Assembly: GCA_004296775.1 (NCBI GenBank) | Contig: RHGE01000054.1 | Coordinates: 1 to 40,090 of the forward strand | Length of the DNA stretch: 40,090 nucleotides | Direction: 5' to 3' | DNA from: Marinilabiliaceae bacterium JC017 | Lineage (GTDB): Bacteria; Bacteroidota; Bacteroidia; Bacteroidales; Marinilabiliaceae | Shown here: one piece after another, positions 1 through 9,180 of the stretch | Position numbering within the stretch: position 1 is the first letter of the stretch | Layout: every line of letters starts with the position of its first letter | The notes under the pieces: model-generated | What the model saw: the letters and a program-made list of their open reading frames with translations, nothing else | Told to the model about the DNA's origin: nothing | Database searches by the model: none | Program-made: the position numbers and the translations under genes

Positions 1-116
1 TTGATTGCATAAGTAGTGGTTTTGATTACAAATTGCTTTTTGTCTTGTAACTAACTCAAATATAGCATTTTAAAATCATTTTTCCACTACTTATTTTCTT
101 TTATATCCTCTGTAAA

Positions 117-377
117 TCAGCTAATAATGACCTGGGAAACTTCATTTAAATAAAATATTACTGCTGCTATTCCTAAGGGAGAGGTCGTTTTAAACATTTC
201 CCAAGGTTTCTCTATTACTGTATATGAATCAAATATATATAATTCAATCAATTCCCAAATGGAGATTGTTGGTACAATTAAGAGAAATATCACAATCATA
301 TAGTGGGTTAATGAATCTATAAATGATAATTTCAGTTTTTGTGAATCTTTTATAATTTTTATCCATTCTTGTTTCAT
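117..377 (-). CDS. Hypothetical small membrane protein
   Basis: The 86-residue ORF has a basic N-terminus (MKQEWIKIIKDSQK), a long hydrophobic stretch at about residues 26-46 and a second at about 68-85. It would be a small two-segment inner-membrane protein. I do not recognise a family. It lies in an AT-rich, gene-poor stretch and is preceded on the same strand by another doubtful ORF about 70 nt upstream. No ribosome binding site is visible, which is normal for this phylum. The membrane-like pattern favours a real gene over chance. Confidence 0.4.
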   Translation of the reverse strand: MKQEWIKIIKDSQKLKLSFIDSLTHYMIVIFLLIVPTISIWELIELYIFDSYTVIEKPWEMFKTTSPLGIAAVIFYLNEVSQVIIS

Positions 378-449
378 ATAGGTTGTATTTTAATTTAATG
401 CCAACTGTGAGTATGTAAAAAAAATAGCTGCTTGTGTGGAGATTTTCTG

Positions 450-767
450 TCAAGATATTCGAACATAGAAGTCAGTTGCAGTGTTCACTTTAATCATTGC
501 TTTTAATCTATAGTTAGGCCATTTTTCAAAGATCAGTTGCTTGCATAGTAATAGCCATATGTTGTTTATGTTTAGCAGGGTTTCTTGAATATTTAAATCA
601 ATGGATGGGATAATTCTGTTGTGTACTGCGAAGGTGTGAGATGCTTCTGAGTTCATTGGTTGTCTTTCTGCTCGGATTCGTTTATTCATTATTTTTGTAT
701 TATCCAATACAAAGTAGTTGTCAGTAAATATTTCGTCAAATGAGATTTTATGTTTTCTAAAAAGCAT
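450..767 (-). CDS. Hypothetical protein (doubtful)
   Basis: A 105-residue ORF with mixed polar and hydrophobic composition, no signal peptide, no membrane segment and no motif I recognise. It could be a small orphan gene or the remnant of a longer one. It is included because it is the only sizeable minus-strand ORF here that is not in a repeat and does not shadow another gene. Confidence 0.27.
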   Translation of the reverse strand: MLFRKHKISFDEIFTDNYFVLDNTKIMNKRIRAERQPMNSEASHTFAVHNRIIPSIDLNIQETLLNINNIWLLLCKQLIFEKWPNYRLKAMIKVNTATDFYVRIS

Positions 768-879
768 TTAAACTCATCGAATGAATAGTCGTCATTTAGT
801 TCATCAGACTTTATATGTAGCTTTTTGTTTCATCCAAAGCTTCGTAAGTATTGGTGAGAGAACTTGGGTATATTCTCTT

Positions 880-941
880 GTCGTGCCTATGTCAGCTGGA
901 TGTCGTGCCTATGTCAGCATGGTTGTCGTGCCTGTGCAAGC
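880..941. repeat. Short tandem repeat, three units of about 21 bp
   Basis: The core TGTCGTGCCTATGTCAGC occurs twice in a row and a third time in degenerate form (TGTCGTGCCTGTGCAAGC). It is flanked by non-coding sequence. Confidence 0.7.
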
Positions 942-1134
942 ATTTAATACTTATAGTCGGATAATTTCGGAATATATTCGATTTCGGCAGGAGTTGTATA
1001 AAAAATAGATAAATCAGGTTGTGAGTGCGTTATGCTGCCGGGGGTGAATATGATATGGTGAGACGCCATGCCAGGCACGTGGTGATTTCGTTGCGGTCCT
1101 CTTTGATATAATGTATCTCCATTTGTTTCTGTTT

Positions 1135-1603
1135 GTTTCATGTTGATCAATCTATTTCCATTTGTATCTACGTATTTCCATCTATTTCTACTTGTTTCTA
1201 TGTGTTAATACCATGTTTCCAAGTGTTTCTATTTCCTTCTAAGATCCCAAATTGTTTCCCCTACTCTCAACCTATATCCTCATGTTTCTGTTTTTCTTCC
1301 ATCTATTTCCATGTATTTCAATCACACTCCCACCTATTTCTAATTATTCCCATTTGTATCAATATATCCTCATGTTTCTATTATATTTCAACCTGTTTCC
1401 ATTTATTTCCATCACACTCGCACCTATTTCCACTTATTTCAATATGTCCTCATTGTTCTATTATATTTCCATCTGTTTCCATTTATTTCAATCACCCTCC
1501 CACCTATTTCTAATTATTTCCATATGTCCTCATGTTTCTATTGTATTTCAACCTGTTCCCATTTATTTCAATCACACTTCCACCCATTTCTTTCTATCAA
1601 TGT
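1135..1603. repeat. Pyrimidine-rich tandem repeat abutting the DUF5686 gene
   Basis: The plus strand is almost purine-free for about 470 bp and is built from variants of TATTTCCATCTGTTTCC. From 1277 a higher-order unit is clear. Each unit starts with TCCTCAT and runs 1277-1366, 1367-1446, 1447-1526 and 1527 to about 1603; the middle two are exactly 80 bp. The array ends at the stop codon of the minus-strand gene beginning at 1604, so that gene's transcript would run into purine-rich repeat RNA. Open frames through it are composition artefacts. Confidence 0.85.
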
Positions 1604-4039
1604 TTATAGGCTAAACTCAATGCCCAGTTTAAATGCCCAGTTGTCGATTTCTTTGTGGAGACGATAGGGGCCATAGCGATAATGGACCGAGAAGCCGTAC
1701 TTGACGAAGAGTTGCCGGAGGAGGTTGTTGAAGAAGATGCCCGACTCGTAGTAACCTTTGTTGAGGGTGTTGACCACTTCAGGACCGTTACCAAATGCCA
1801 CGTTGGTGGATAATATGATTTCGGGTTTGAACTTTTGTGGTTTATTGATCCATAGCGGAATCGTATGCCGGAAATAGGCAGCGGCAAATTCGCTGGCGGC
1901 AAATTCGTTCAGGCGCATGGTGGCAAAGGTGTAGGGGATTTCCAAGCCGAAGGATTTGTAGGATCCCATGGCGCTGTAGAGCAGGGTGGATGGGTAGGAG
2001 CCGGATATTTTAGTGGCCTGCAGGCGCAAAGAGGTGCGGGTGTTAGGGGAGAGTTTAAAGTCCTGGTGCATCTGTGCTTCGTAACGATTGTAGGAGAAGG
2101 ACGCTTTATCGATGGTGCCTTCGCCGTATCCGTAGTTGATCCACACGGCGGGCCAGGATGAGCCTTTGGACTCGCGTCCGAAGGAGGTGTCGGAGAAGGT
2201 CTCTTTGTGGCGCCACTTGAGCATGACCACGCCTTCATAGAGCTCAAAGGGAGATTGAAGGAGTATGGGGTCGTCAAAAAAACGGTAGCTCAGCTGAGGT
2301 GTTATTTCTGCATATTTAAAGCCCAGTCGTGTTTTGAAATAATTGAGGAAGCGAAATTCACCATAGCCAGCGATCTCTTCGGTTCGATCCATGGTTTCGA
2401 AGGTGAGTCGTTTAAAGCTTTCGCTTGATAAGGCCTTGAATTCATCCAGAAAAGCGATGAGGCCTGTGGCATTCACGTCGTCTTTATACGAAAGGGCAAT
2501 TTTACTTTCCAGGTCATTGAATGGGGTGAGGTTAAGGCCAACACCATATTTGTTCTCTTTGTCTTTAAACCCATGTACGAAGTAGCCACCGGTGGAAAAG
2601 TGTTGTGATATTTTTTCGCTGGTCCAGAGGCCTAAACCTAGCTTAAAGCCTTCATAGTCGTTAAAGTCAAGTAGTTTTTGTATGTCGATGTTTATATGTC
2701 CCCAAGGGATGTAACCTTTAATGGCTGATTTCTGCAATTTAATCAGTGCGTCGACATTGTAGCGTTGGCCCATACTGTCAACCATCTGGTAGGTGGAGGA
2801 GTCTTTGGCAGTTAAAGGTTCGTAGCGGTAATTTACTACTTCTGGGGCATCCTTACGAGAGGTTTCGTCTTTGAATTGTATGTTTGAAAAAGCCTTTGGA
2901 TCAAGGGTTGGTGACAGGTTAACGGCTGTGACATAGCTTTTCCCTTTTCCAATAATCGGGTAGGGGATGGCGTTGCGGGATGAGCCTGGAATCATCTCAA
3001 GTGTGCTTTCGAGTTGCAGGGGAAACCAGGTTGTGTCATTAATTTTCTGATAGTTTTGCCGGATGCTGAGTTTCATGCGGGCTTCGTCAATGGAGGTTTC
3101 GGCAGCAACCGTTTTTAGGGCATAAGAGGGATGGTGTATGTGAAAAGCGCCTTTTATGCCTTTAAAGTTTTTTCCTTTTTGAGGGTGAAAGGAGATGTAG
3201 AAGAGGGTGTCGCCTGCTGCATCAATCAAGGTGTCTTTGAGTTGGAAAACATAGTTATTAAGGCCTGCTTTGGAGATGGGATTTAAATATTCATTATTGA
3301 GCAGATGGATGTACTTTTCATAGAAGAGGAAGGGTTGAATTTGTGCCGGGATATTGGCAAGGGCAGGATCTTTGAAGCCGCTCACCCGTCCGGAAATGAG
3401 ACGTTCCAGGTTTTTGTCCGGCATTATGTGCTGCTTTTCTGATACCGATTCAATGAGGATAAAGTATGATTTGTTGTTGAAGTCAATGAAGTCGTGGTAG
3501 AGGGAATCGATTTGTGTAGTCGGAGTAGAAGGCATGTCAAAATTAAAGGTCATTTTGTGGTAGATGATGCAGGAGTAGTCGGTGGTTTGATCAGGATTAT
3601 GCCGGGGGGCATTGGCCACCACTCTCTCCATGATCTCAAGGGCCGGGTTCTTGCCTGGAAATACATCAATGGAGGAGAGGTTAAAGGTAGTTGGGTATAA
3701 ACTGATGTCAGGTTGGTTCATTAACTGGTGAATGCTCACTTTTTCATCGTCGTACCCGATACAGCTGAAGATTACCGAGTCGCCGGCCACAGTGCTGTTG
3801 AACGAGAAGCGGCCATCCAAATCAGAGATAGTGCCGCTTTTACCATCATTAAATACAATATTAGTGAAGGGGATTGTTTCTTTTGTTGTTGCATCGGTTA
3901 TTGTTCCTGAAATAACCTGGGCGGTGAGTTGGTGGGTGAATAATGTTAGTAAAAGGAAACAAATAATTCGGGCTGTTTTAAAATGGAGGGTGTTTATGTG
4001 GGTAACATCTCTACTTGTAATGAGAAGGTTTGGATACAT
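1604..4039 (-). CDS. DUF5686 family outer-membrane protein with carboxypeptidase-regulatory-like domain
   Basis: 811 residues. A hydrophobic signal segment lies at about 24-37 and ends LTAQ. It is followed by a CarboxypepD_reg-like beta-sandwich at about 42-120 (ISGTITDATTKETIPFTNI...), then the long DUF5686 region. The C-terminus alternates in beta-barrel fashion and ends KLGIEFSL, as expected of an integral outer-membrane protein. Family members are common in Bacteroidota; their substrate is not established. The leader before the hydrophobic core is unusually long (about 23 residues), but no other in-frame ATG is available. It is transcribed alone: the upstream minus-strand gene is separated by a hairpin terminator at 4148-4186. 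Confidence 0.88.
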   Translation of the reverse strand: MYPNLLITSRDVTHINTLHFKTARIICFLLLTLFTHQLTAQVISGTITDATTKETIPFTNIVFNDGKSGTISDLDGRFSFNSTVAGDSVIFSCIGYDDEKVSIHQLMNQPDISLYPTTFNLSSIDVFPGKNPALEIMERVVANAPRHNPDQTTDYSCIIYHKMTFNFDMPSTPTTQIDSLYHDFIDFNNKSYFILIESVSEKQHIMPDKNLERLISGRVSGFKDPALANIPAQIQPFLFYEKYIHLLNNEYLNPISKAGLNNYVFQLKDTLIDAAGDTLFYISFHPQKGKNFKGIKGAFHIHHPSYALKTVAAETSIDEARMKLSIRQNYQKINDTTWFPLQLESTLEMIPGSSRNAIPYPIIGKGKSYVTAVNLSPTLDPKAFSNIQFKDETSRKDAPEVVNYRYEPLTAKDSSTYQMVDSMGQRYNVDALIKLQKSAIKGYIPWGHINIDIQKLLDFNDYEGFKLGLGLWTSEKISQHFSTGGYFVHGFKDKENKYGVGLNLTPFNDLESKIALSYKDDVNATGLIAFLDEFKALSSESFKRLTFETMDRTEEIAGYGEFRFLNYFKTRLGFKYAEITPQLSYRFFDDPILLQSPFELYEGVVMLKWRHKETFSDTSFGRESKGSSWPAVWINYGYGEGTIDKASFSYNRYEAQMHQDFKLSPNTRTSLRLQATKISGSYPSTLLYSAMGSYKSFGLEIPYTFATMRLNEFAASEFAAAYFRHTIPLWINKPQKFKPEIILSTNVAFGNGPEVVNTLNKGYYESGIFFNNLLRQLFVKYGFSVHYRYGPYRLHKEIDNWAFKLGIEFSL

Positions 4040-4147
4040 AACGGTATTTAATTTTGTTGGGTTTGTTGTGGTAATTATTGTGTGTCTTAGTTGGTTTCAA
4101 TATTGGGTATTGTTTGAAATTTGCAGGATGCTGCTGTGTGTAAAAGT

Positions 4148-4186
4148 AAAAAAAGGAATCCGTTTAGCAAGTTGGATTCCTTTTTT
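4148..4186 (-). terminator. Intrinsic terminator of the pseudouridine synthase gene
   Basis: GGAATCC (4155-4161) pairs with GGATTCC (4174-4180), flanked by an A-run and a T-run, so it is symmetrical. It lies about 110 nt past the stop codon of the minus-strand gene at 4296-5711. Confidence 0.8.
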
Positions 4187-4295
4187 CGAACAAACTTATG
4201 TTCTTGTTTCTATATGTGTTAAGCCAATGTTATTATTGGGTAATAGCATTATTGCTTTCTTTGTGCTTCATGTTCTGTTTATCCATGAAGTGCTT

Positions 4296-5711
4296 TTATC
4301 TCCAGAATCCGGATTTTAAGCGGATGATCTCTTTTTGTGTCAGAAAACGCCATTTCCCTCTGGGGAGGTTTTTCTTGGTTAATCCGGCAAAATAGACACG
4401 ATCAAGTTTTTCCACATTGTATCCGAAATGTTCAAAGATACGTCGGACAATACGATTACGCCCGGAATGGATTTCAATTCCCACTTGTGTTTTGTCATTG
4501 TCCACATAGCTGATAGTGTCGGCGTGGATGGTTCCATCTTCCAGCGTGATGCCTTCTGCAATTTGTTCGAGATGTCCTTTTTCCACATTCTTATCAAGGT
4601 GCGCATGATAAATCTTCTTGCACTGATGCTTTGGATGTGTTAGTTGTTTTGCCAAATCACCGTCATTGGTAAAAAGCAATAGACCGGTGGTCATTCTGTC
4701 AAGCCGTCCTACCGGATAGATGCGTTCTTCGCAAGCGTCGCCCAGAATATCCATAACAGTTATTTTGGCATGGGGATCGTCAATGGTGGTAACTACATCT
4801 TTGGGTTTATTGAGCAATAGATATACTTTTTGCTCGGCTGAAAGTTTTTTTCCTAGGTATCGAACGTCATCATCTATTGAGACAACTGAGCCAAGCTGGG
4901 TAATAACTTCCCCGTTAACCGTTATTTCACCATTCTTTATTAATTCATCCGCGTCGCGGCGACTGCACACCCCGGCATTGGAAATGAATTTGTTCAGACG
5001 AAGTGTGTTAGGGTCTTTTTTACCGGATCCTTTATCCTTGTTTTCTGTATTGAGTTGTTTCTGCAGATTGTCATCAGAAAGGGTGGGTCTATCGCCTCCT
5101 ACCCGATTTGATGATTCCTCATTTCTGCCAAATCTTCTGTTTGGTCTGTCGTTTGATTTAAAGCGGCGATCTCTGCCTTCACGATTTGGCTGCCTCTCAT
5201 CTCTGCTATATCTTCCTTCTGATCGATCGTGTGATTTAAAACGACGACCTTCACCCTCGCGATTTGATCTTCTTTCCTCTCTGTCAAATTTTCTATCCGA
5301 CCTGTCGTTTGTTTTGAATCGGCGATCGCCACCTTCGCGTTTAGGTTGTCTTTCATCTCTGTTGAATCGCCTGTCTGATCTGTCGTCTGATTTGAAACGA
5401 CGATCTCTGCCTTCGCGATTTGGCTTTCTTTCATCTTTGTTAAATCTTCCTTCTGATCGATCGGATGAGTTAAATCGACGATCTCCGCCTTCACGTCTAG
5501 GTTGTTTTCCATCTCTGCCAAATCTTCTATCTGACCTGTCGTCCGATTTGAAACGACGTCCTCCTTCTTCGTTGTTCCTTCGACCTTCGTTATTGAATCT
5601 CCCTTCAGTTCTTTCATTAGATGAGAAACGATGATTGTTTCCTTCGCGGGCTGGTCTTCCCTCCGTCTTTCTAAACCTGTCTTGACTATGTTTTTGTGGC
5701 CTTCTGTTCAT
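4296..5711 (-). CDS. rluB: rRNA pseudouridine synthase, RluB/RsuA family, with repetitive basic N-terminal tail
   Basis: 471 residues. Residues 237-296 form an S4 RNA-binding domain (LRLNKFISNAGVCSRRDADE). The catalytic domain follows with the family motif GRLDRMTTGLLLFTNDGDL and catalytic Asp338. The C-terminus carries the GRNRIVRRIFEHFGY motif. By family it should convert a uridine of 23S rRNA (RluB site) or 16S rRNA (RsuA-like) to pseudouridine. The odd part is residues 1-236: a tail of Arg/Asp/Glu/Gly-rich repeats, roughly as long as the enzyme itself. The gene is monocistronic and divergent from glmM. The exact target cannot be told from sequence, so the rluB symbol is tentative. Confidence 0.9.
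   Translation of the reverse strand: MNRRPQKHSQDRFRKTEGRPAREGNNHRFSSNERTEGRFNNEGRRNNEEGGRRFKSDDRSDRRFGRDGKQPRREGGDRRFNSSDRSEGRFNKDERKPNREGRDRRFKSDDRSDRRFNRDERQPKREGGDRRFKTNDRSDRKFDREERRSNREGEGRRFKSHDRSEGRYSRDERQPNREGRDRRFKSNDRPNRRFGRNEESSNRVGGDRPTLSDDNLQKQLNTENKDKGSGKKDPNTLRLNKFISNAGVCSRRDADELIKNGEITVNGEVITQLGSVVSIDDDVRYLGKKLSAEQKVYLLLNKPKDVVTTIDDPHAKITVMDILGDACEERIYPVGRLDRMTTGLLLFTNDGDLAKQLTHPKHQCKKIYHAHLDKNVEKGHLEQIAEGITLEDGTIHADTISYVDNDKTQVGIEIHSGRNRIVRRIFEHFGYNVEKLDRVYFAGLTKKNLPRGKWRFLTQKEIIRLKSGFWR
5091..5558 (-). repeat. In-frame 78-bp repeats coding a 26-residue RRFxSxDRS unit
   Basis: Residues 52-207 of the pseudouridine synthase are six 26-residue units of the pattern RRF[KN]x[SDNH]DR[SP][DEN].[RK][FY]xR[DEN]xxxxNREGxD. 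A degenerate seventh unit precedes them. Each unit mixes Arg/Lys with Asp/Glu and is predicted to be disordered and RNA-binding. The exact multiple of three keeps frame if units are gained or lost. Confidence 0.9.
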
Positions 5712-5929
5712 GGCAGTTATCTAGTTTTTTTCAACCAACAAAGTTGATAAAAATGTAGGTATATATTAAGGATTAGGGCATGTTTTTTTAATTGGTAATC
5801 CTGGGGGGATAACAACCTTATGAAAGAGAAAGTGGGTTTGGTGTGCAAAATAGAAAGGAAAGGAAAGTGGCTGTTGCATTATTCTACAAAAATGAACACT
5901 TTTGTATGCTCAATTTAATAGTTAACATT

Positions 5930-7315
5930 ATGACATTAATCAAATCTATTTCAGGAATCAGAGGTACTATAGGTGGAAAACCAGGGGAGGGATTGTCTCC
6001 TGTTGATGTGGTACGTTTTACATCAGCATTTGGAACCTGGGTTAAAAACAATAGTGATAATCCTAATCCAACCATCGTGGTAGGACGGGATGCTCGGATT
6101 TCAGGTGAAATGGTAAAAAATTTAGTGGTAGGGAGTCTTCAGGGGCTCGGATTTGATGTAGTAAACATTGGATTGGCTACTACTCCAACCACAGAGTTGG
6201 CAGTGGTAGAAGAAAAAGCAGATGGTGGTATTATTCTTACTGCCAGTCATAACCCGCGTCAGTGGAATGCATTGAAATTATTGAATAATAAAGGGGAATT
6301 TTTAACGGCTGAAGATGGTGCAAGGGTGTTGGCTATTGCTGAGGCTGAAGATTTTCAATATGCTGAGGTGGGTGACCTTGGTAAGGTAGAGAATAAAGAT
6401 ACATACGATACATTTCATGTGGAGCATGTGTTAGGTCTTGAGATGGTTGATGTAGCAGCCATTAAAAAAGCCGGATTCACTGTGGCCATTGACTGTGTGA
6501 ATTCAGTTGGTGGAGTGGTGTTGCCTCAATTATTAAAAGCCTTGGGCGTAAAAGAGGTTATTGAATTGTATACTGAGCCAAATGGCGAGTTTCCTCATAA
6601 CCCGGAGCCATTGCCTGAGCATTTAACCGAGATTTCAAGCTTGATTAAAGAGCGTAAGGCGGATGTTGGTTTTGTTGTAGATCCCGATGTGGATCGCTTG
6701 GCCATTATCAATGAAGATGGTTCTATGTTTGGCGAAGAATATACCTTGGTGGCTGTAGCTGATTATATTTTGTCGCACCAAAAGGGAAATACTGTTTCCA
6801 ATTTGTCTTCAACACGAGCCTTGAGTGATGTGACCTGTAATCATGGCGGAAGTTATGCTTGTTCTGCTGTTGGTGAAGTGAATGTAGTTGCCAAGATGAA
6901 GGATACAAAGGCGATAATTGGTGGTGAAGGAAACGGAGGGGTGATCTATCCTGCCAGCCATTATGGTAGAGATGCTTTGGTTGGTATCGGTTTGTTTTTG
7001 TCTCATTTGGCTAAGAGTGGCTTGAAATGTTCTGAATTGAGAGCTAAATATCCCGAGTATTCTATTTCCAAAAATAAAATTCAATTAACACCGGAGATTG
7101 ATGTGGATAAAATTTTATCCGATATAAAGGAAAAGTATAGTCAGGAAAAGATTAATGATATTGATGGGATAAAAATTGATTTTCCAGATAAGTGGGTTCA
7201 ATTAAGAAAATCAAATACGGAACCTATTATCAGGATATATGCCGAGGGTAAATCAAATGCAGACGCAAATGATTTGGCTCAGCAGCTCATAGGAGATATT
7301 AAGAGTATGATGTAA
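5930..7315 (+). CDS. glmM: Phosphoglucosamine mutase (phosphohexomutase family)
   Basis: 461 residues from the ATG at 5930. An upstream in-frame start at 5843 would add 29 residues unlike the family; MTLIKSISGIRGT is the usual beginning. The four phosphohexomutase signatures are present: the phosphoserine loop TASHNP (Ser106), the metal loop DPDVDR (Asp251, 253, 255), the sugar loop GGEGNGG, and the phosphate-binding RKSNTEPIIRIY near the C-terminus. The enzyme interconverts glucosamine-6-P and glucosamine-1-P for peptidoglycan and lipid A precursors. The family also includes phosphomannomutases, so substrate choice is by common annotation in the phylum. It ends in a strong terminator. Confidence 0.9.
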   Translation: MTLIKSISGIRGTIGGKPGEGLSPVDVVRFTSAFGTWVKNNSDNPNPTIVVGRDARISGEMVKNLVVGSLQGLGFDVVNIGLATTPTTELAVVEEKADGGIILTASHNPRQWNALKLLNNKGEFLTAEDGARVLAIAEAEDFQYAEVGDLGKVENKDTYDTFHVEHVLGLEMVDVAAIKKAGFTVAIDCVNSVGGVVLPQLLKALGVKEVIELYTEPNGEFPHNPEPLPEHLTEISSLIKERKADVGFVVDPDVDRLAIINEDGSMFGEEYTLVAVADYILSHQKGNTVSNLSSTRALSDVTCNHGGSYACSAVGEVNVVAKMKDTKAIIGGEGNGGVIYPASHYGRDALVGIGLFLSHLAKSGLKCSELRAKYPEYSISKNKIQLTPEIDVDKILSDIKEKYSQEKINDIDGIKIDFPDKWVQLRKSNTEPIIRIYAEGKSNADANDLAQQLIGDIKSMM

Positions 7316-7341
7316 TTAGATTGACTACTCTCGAAAATATG

Positions 7342-7378
7342 GACTCACCACATAAAAAAGTGGTGGGTCTTTTTTTTA
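7342..7378 (+). terminator. Intrinsic terminator of glmM
   Basis: GACTCACCAC (7342-7351) pairs with GTGGTGGGTC (7360-7369) with one G-T pair, followed by nine T. It lies 26 nt past the stop. Confidence 0.88.
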
Positions 7379-7764
7379 TGTATGAGCTCATGATGAGTGT
7401 GGATTTCTTAGTGTCTTACGGGTGATATTGGTGTATTTATTGGCAAAATATTTTGGTGAGAAGTAAATCATCTTGATACTTTTCTGGCTTGTCCAGGTTA
7501 GGTATGATAATTAAAGTTCGGCATGGCTAATGATCAAGTCAAAGAGTTTCGTGTCTTGTACTGAAATTTGAAATTACGTATCGGGAATATACAATTATGG
7601 TTAGTGTTGTAGGATTAAATATTTAAATGAGTAAAGATTTTGTGAGTTAGATATTTACTTGTGGATGATTTTAAATCATTAAAGTAATTGGTTTTGTAGG
7701 GTGAAAACCTATGCCAGATAATATTATATTTGATCTTCGAATTGAACTAAATACTTAGGTTTAC
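7379..7764. other. Intergenic region upstream of the export cluster
   Basis: 386 bp of AT-rich sequence with no plausible gene. The only readable signal is a perfect -7 element TATATTTG at 7725-7732. It would start a transcript about 25 nt before the adaptor start codon. A well-spaced -33 TTTG is lacking: the nearest is 28 nt upstream. Confidence 0.4.
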
Positions 7765-9027
7765 ATGATAAAACAACATAGAATTCGACTGATTAGTTGG
7801 AGTATTGGAATCGTGGGGTGTATTATTTTGCTCTATTTAATATTCCGGCCATCAATAAATCAAAGCGATTTTGAGCTTAGTGTACGAGTTGAAAAAAAGA
7901 ATTTTACGGCTATTGTGTTCTCTTCCGGTCAATTACATGCAGAGAATTCTGTCTCAATAAATGTTCCTTCCGAATTATCGAGCCGTCGGTTAGGTATTTA
8001 TGAAATAAAGGTCACTCAATTGGTCGAAGAAGGAACCGTGGTTGATTCAGGTGGTTTCGTAGCTTCACTTGATCATGGGGCTGTGGAAGAAGCCTGGAAA
8101 AATGCATTGGATGACAAGGAAAAAGCCTTGAACGGTTATGAAGATGCTAAAGTTGATACAACGATTAATTTGAATAACCTGCGTGATGAATTGTTGGATA
8201 GTCGGGTTTCTCTGGAAGAGAAGGAGCTCATTTTGGAACAATCAATTTATGAATCCCCGGCAGTGAAAAGGCAAGCACGTTTGGATGTGGAGCGAGCTAG
8301 ACGTGCCCTTGATCAAAAGTTACGTAACTATGATTTAAAAAAGCAACAGGAAGAATACAAGGTAATAAGAGCTCGGGAAGAGGCTAAGCGGGTGCAGGAT
8401 CGGGTGAGTGATATCAAAAAACTATTTGAAGCTTTGGAGGTGAAAGCGCCCGCACTAGGTATGGTGATTTATAGTTTTGATCGAGCCGGTGCAAAAATAA
8501 AAGTTGGTTCCACTGTCAGTCCCTGGAATCCAAAAATTGCTGAACTTCCTGATTTAACCAGTCTGATTTCAAAAACATTTATTAATGAAATTGATATTTC
8601 AAAAATACAAGTGGGCCAAAAGGTTAAAGTGGGTATTGATGCCTTCCCGCATAAACAATTTGATGGAGAAATTGTGAATGTGGCTAATATTGGTCAGGTT
8701 ATCCCGGGCGGGGATGCTAAGGTGTTTGAGGTAATAATTAAAATATTTGGTTTTGATGTGGATCTTAAGCCGGGAATGACGACTAGCAATGCTATTGTAG
8801 TTGATAAATTAGAAGATGTGTTGGTGGTGCCACTGGATGCTGTGTTTGATAATGATACAAGCGCGTATGTGATCCTTAAAAAGAATCGGGTATGGGGACA
8901 ACAATTAGTAGAGAAAGGGCCGGAAAATGAAAATCATGTAGTGATATTAAAAGGAGTCAATGAAGCAGATGAGCTTTCATTGACCGAAAAGGAAAACGAT
9001 AAGCTTCCAGTTTGGCCCTTTGAATAG
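7765..9027 (+). CDS. HlyD-type periplasmic adaptor subunit (first)
   Basis: 420 residues. A membrane anchor lies at about 10-27. A split lipoyl/barrel-sandwich domain comes next (about 45-95 and again about 225-260). Between them is a charged coiled-coil hairpin (about 110-220), then beta-barrel and membrane-proximal domains with the VGIDAFPHKQFDGEIV and LKPGMTTSNAIVV segments. Such adaptors bridge an inner-membrane ABC permease and a TolC-type channel. It heads a cluster of adaptor, permease, channel and second adaptor, and is clearly paralogous to the last gene (12086-13300). The cargo is unknown. Confidence 0.87.
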   Translation: MIKQHRIRLISWSIGIVGCIILLYLIFRPSINQSDFELSVRVEKKNFTAIVFSSGQLHAENSVSINVPSELSSRRLGIYEIKVTQLVEEGTVVDSGGFVASLDHGAVEEAWKNALDDKEKALNGYEDAKVDTTINLNNLRDELLDSRVSLEEKELILEQSIYESPAVKRQARLDVERARRALDQKLRNYDLKKQQEEYKVIRAREEAKRVQDRVSDIKKLFEALEVKAPALGMVIYSFDRAGAKIKVGSTVSPWNPKIAELPDLTSLISKTFINEIDISKIQVGQKVKVGIDAFPHKQFDGEIVNVANIGQVIPGGDAKVFEVIIKIFGFDVDLKPGMTTSNAIVVDKLEDVLVVPLDAVFDNDTSAYVILKKNRVWGQQLVEKGPENENHVVILKGVNEADELSLTEKENDKLPVWPFE

Positions 9028-9067
9028 TGGCTTCAAAATATACTTTTACTTTCTTTCTATAATTCAG

Positions 9068-9103
9068 TTGAGATAATTAAAAATGAATTTTTAATTATCT
9101 CAA
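9068..9103. promoter_or_regulatory. Perfect 16-bp inverted repeat between adaptor and permease genes
   Basis: TTGAGATAATTAAAAA (9068-9083) and its exact complement (9088-9103) enclose the four-base loop TGAA. There is no GC-rich core, so it is a poor standard terminator. It could be an RNA stability or processing element or a protein-binding site within the operon. It sits 41 nt after the adaptor stop and 77 nt before the permease start. Confidence 0.75.
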
Positions 9104-9180
9104 AGATTGTTGCAGGTTTAAAAAGATAAATTAATCGGTAACAGTCAAATTAGTATTAACAATGACAAAGAACTATACGG

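Noticed and set aside
781-1008. 75-residue plus-strand ORF
   Set aside because: Spans the 21-bp repeat, with no protein-like pattern or start signal.
1133-1614. Two plus-strand ORFs of about 120 residues rich in Phe, Ser, Ile and His
   Set aside because: Pure low-complexity translation of the pyrimidine-rich tandem repeat.
4720-5634. 304-residue plus-strand ORF opposite the pseudouridine synthase
   Set aside because: Antisense shadow of the Arg-rich repeats; Ser/Leu/Arg periodicity mirrors the real frame, which has complete S4 and catalytic motifs.
5843-5929. Longer N-terminus for GlmM
   Set aside because: The extra 29 residues have no family counterpart; the canonical start MTLIKSISGIRGT is at 5930.
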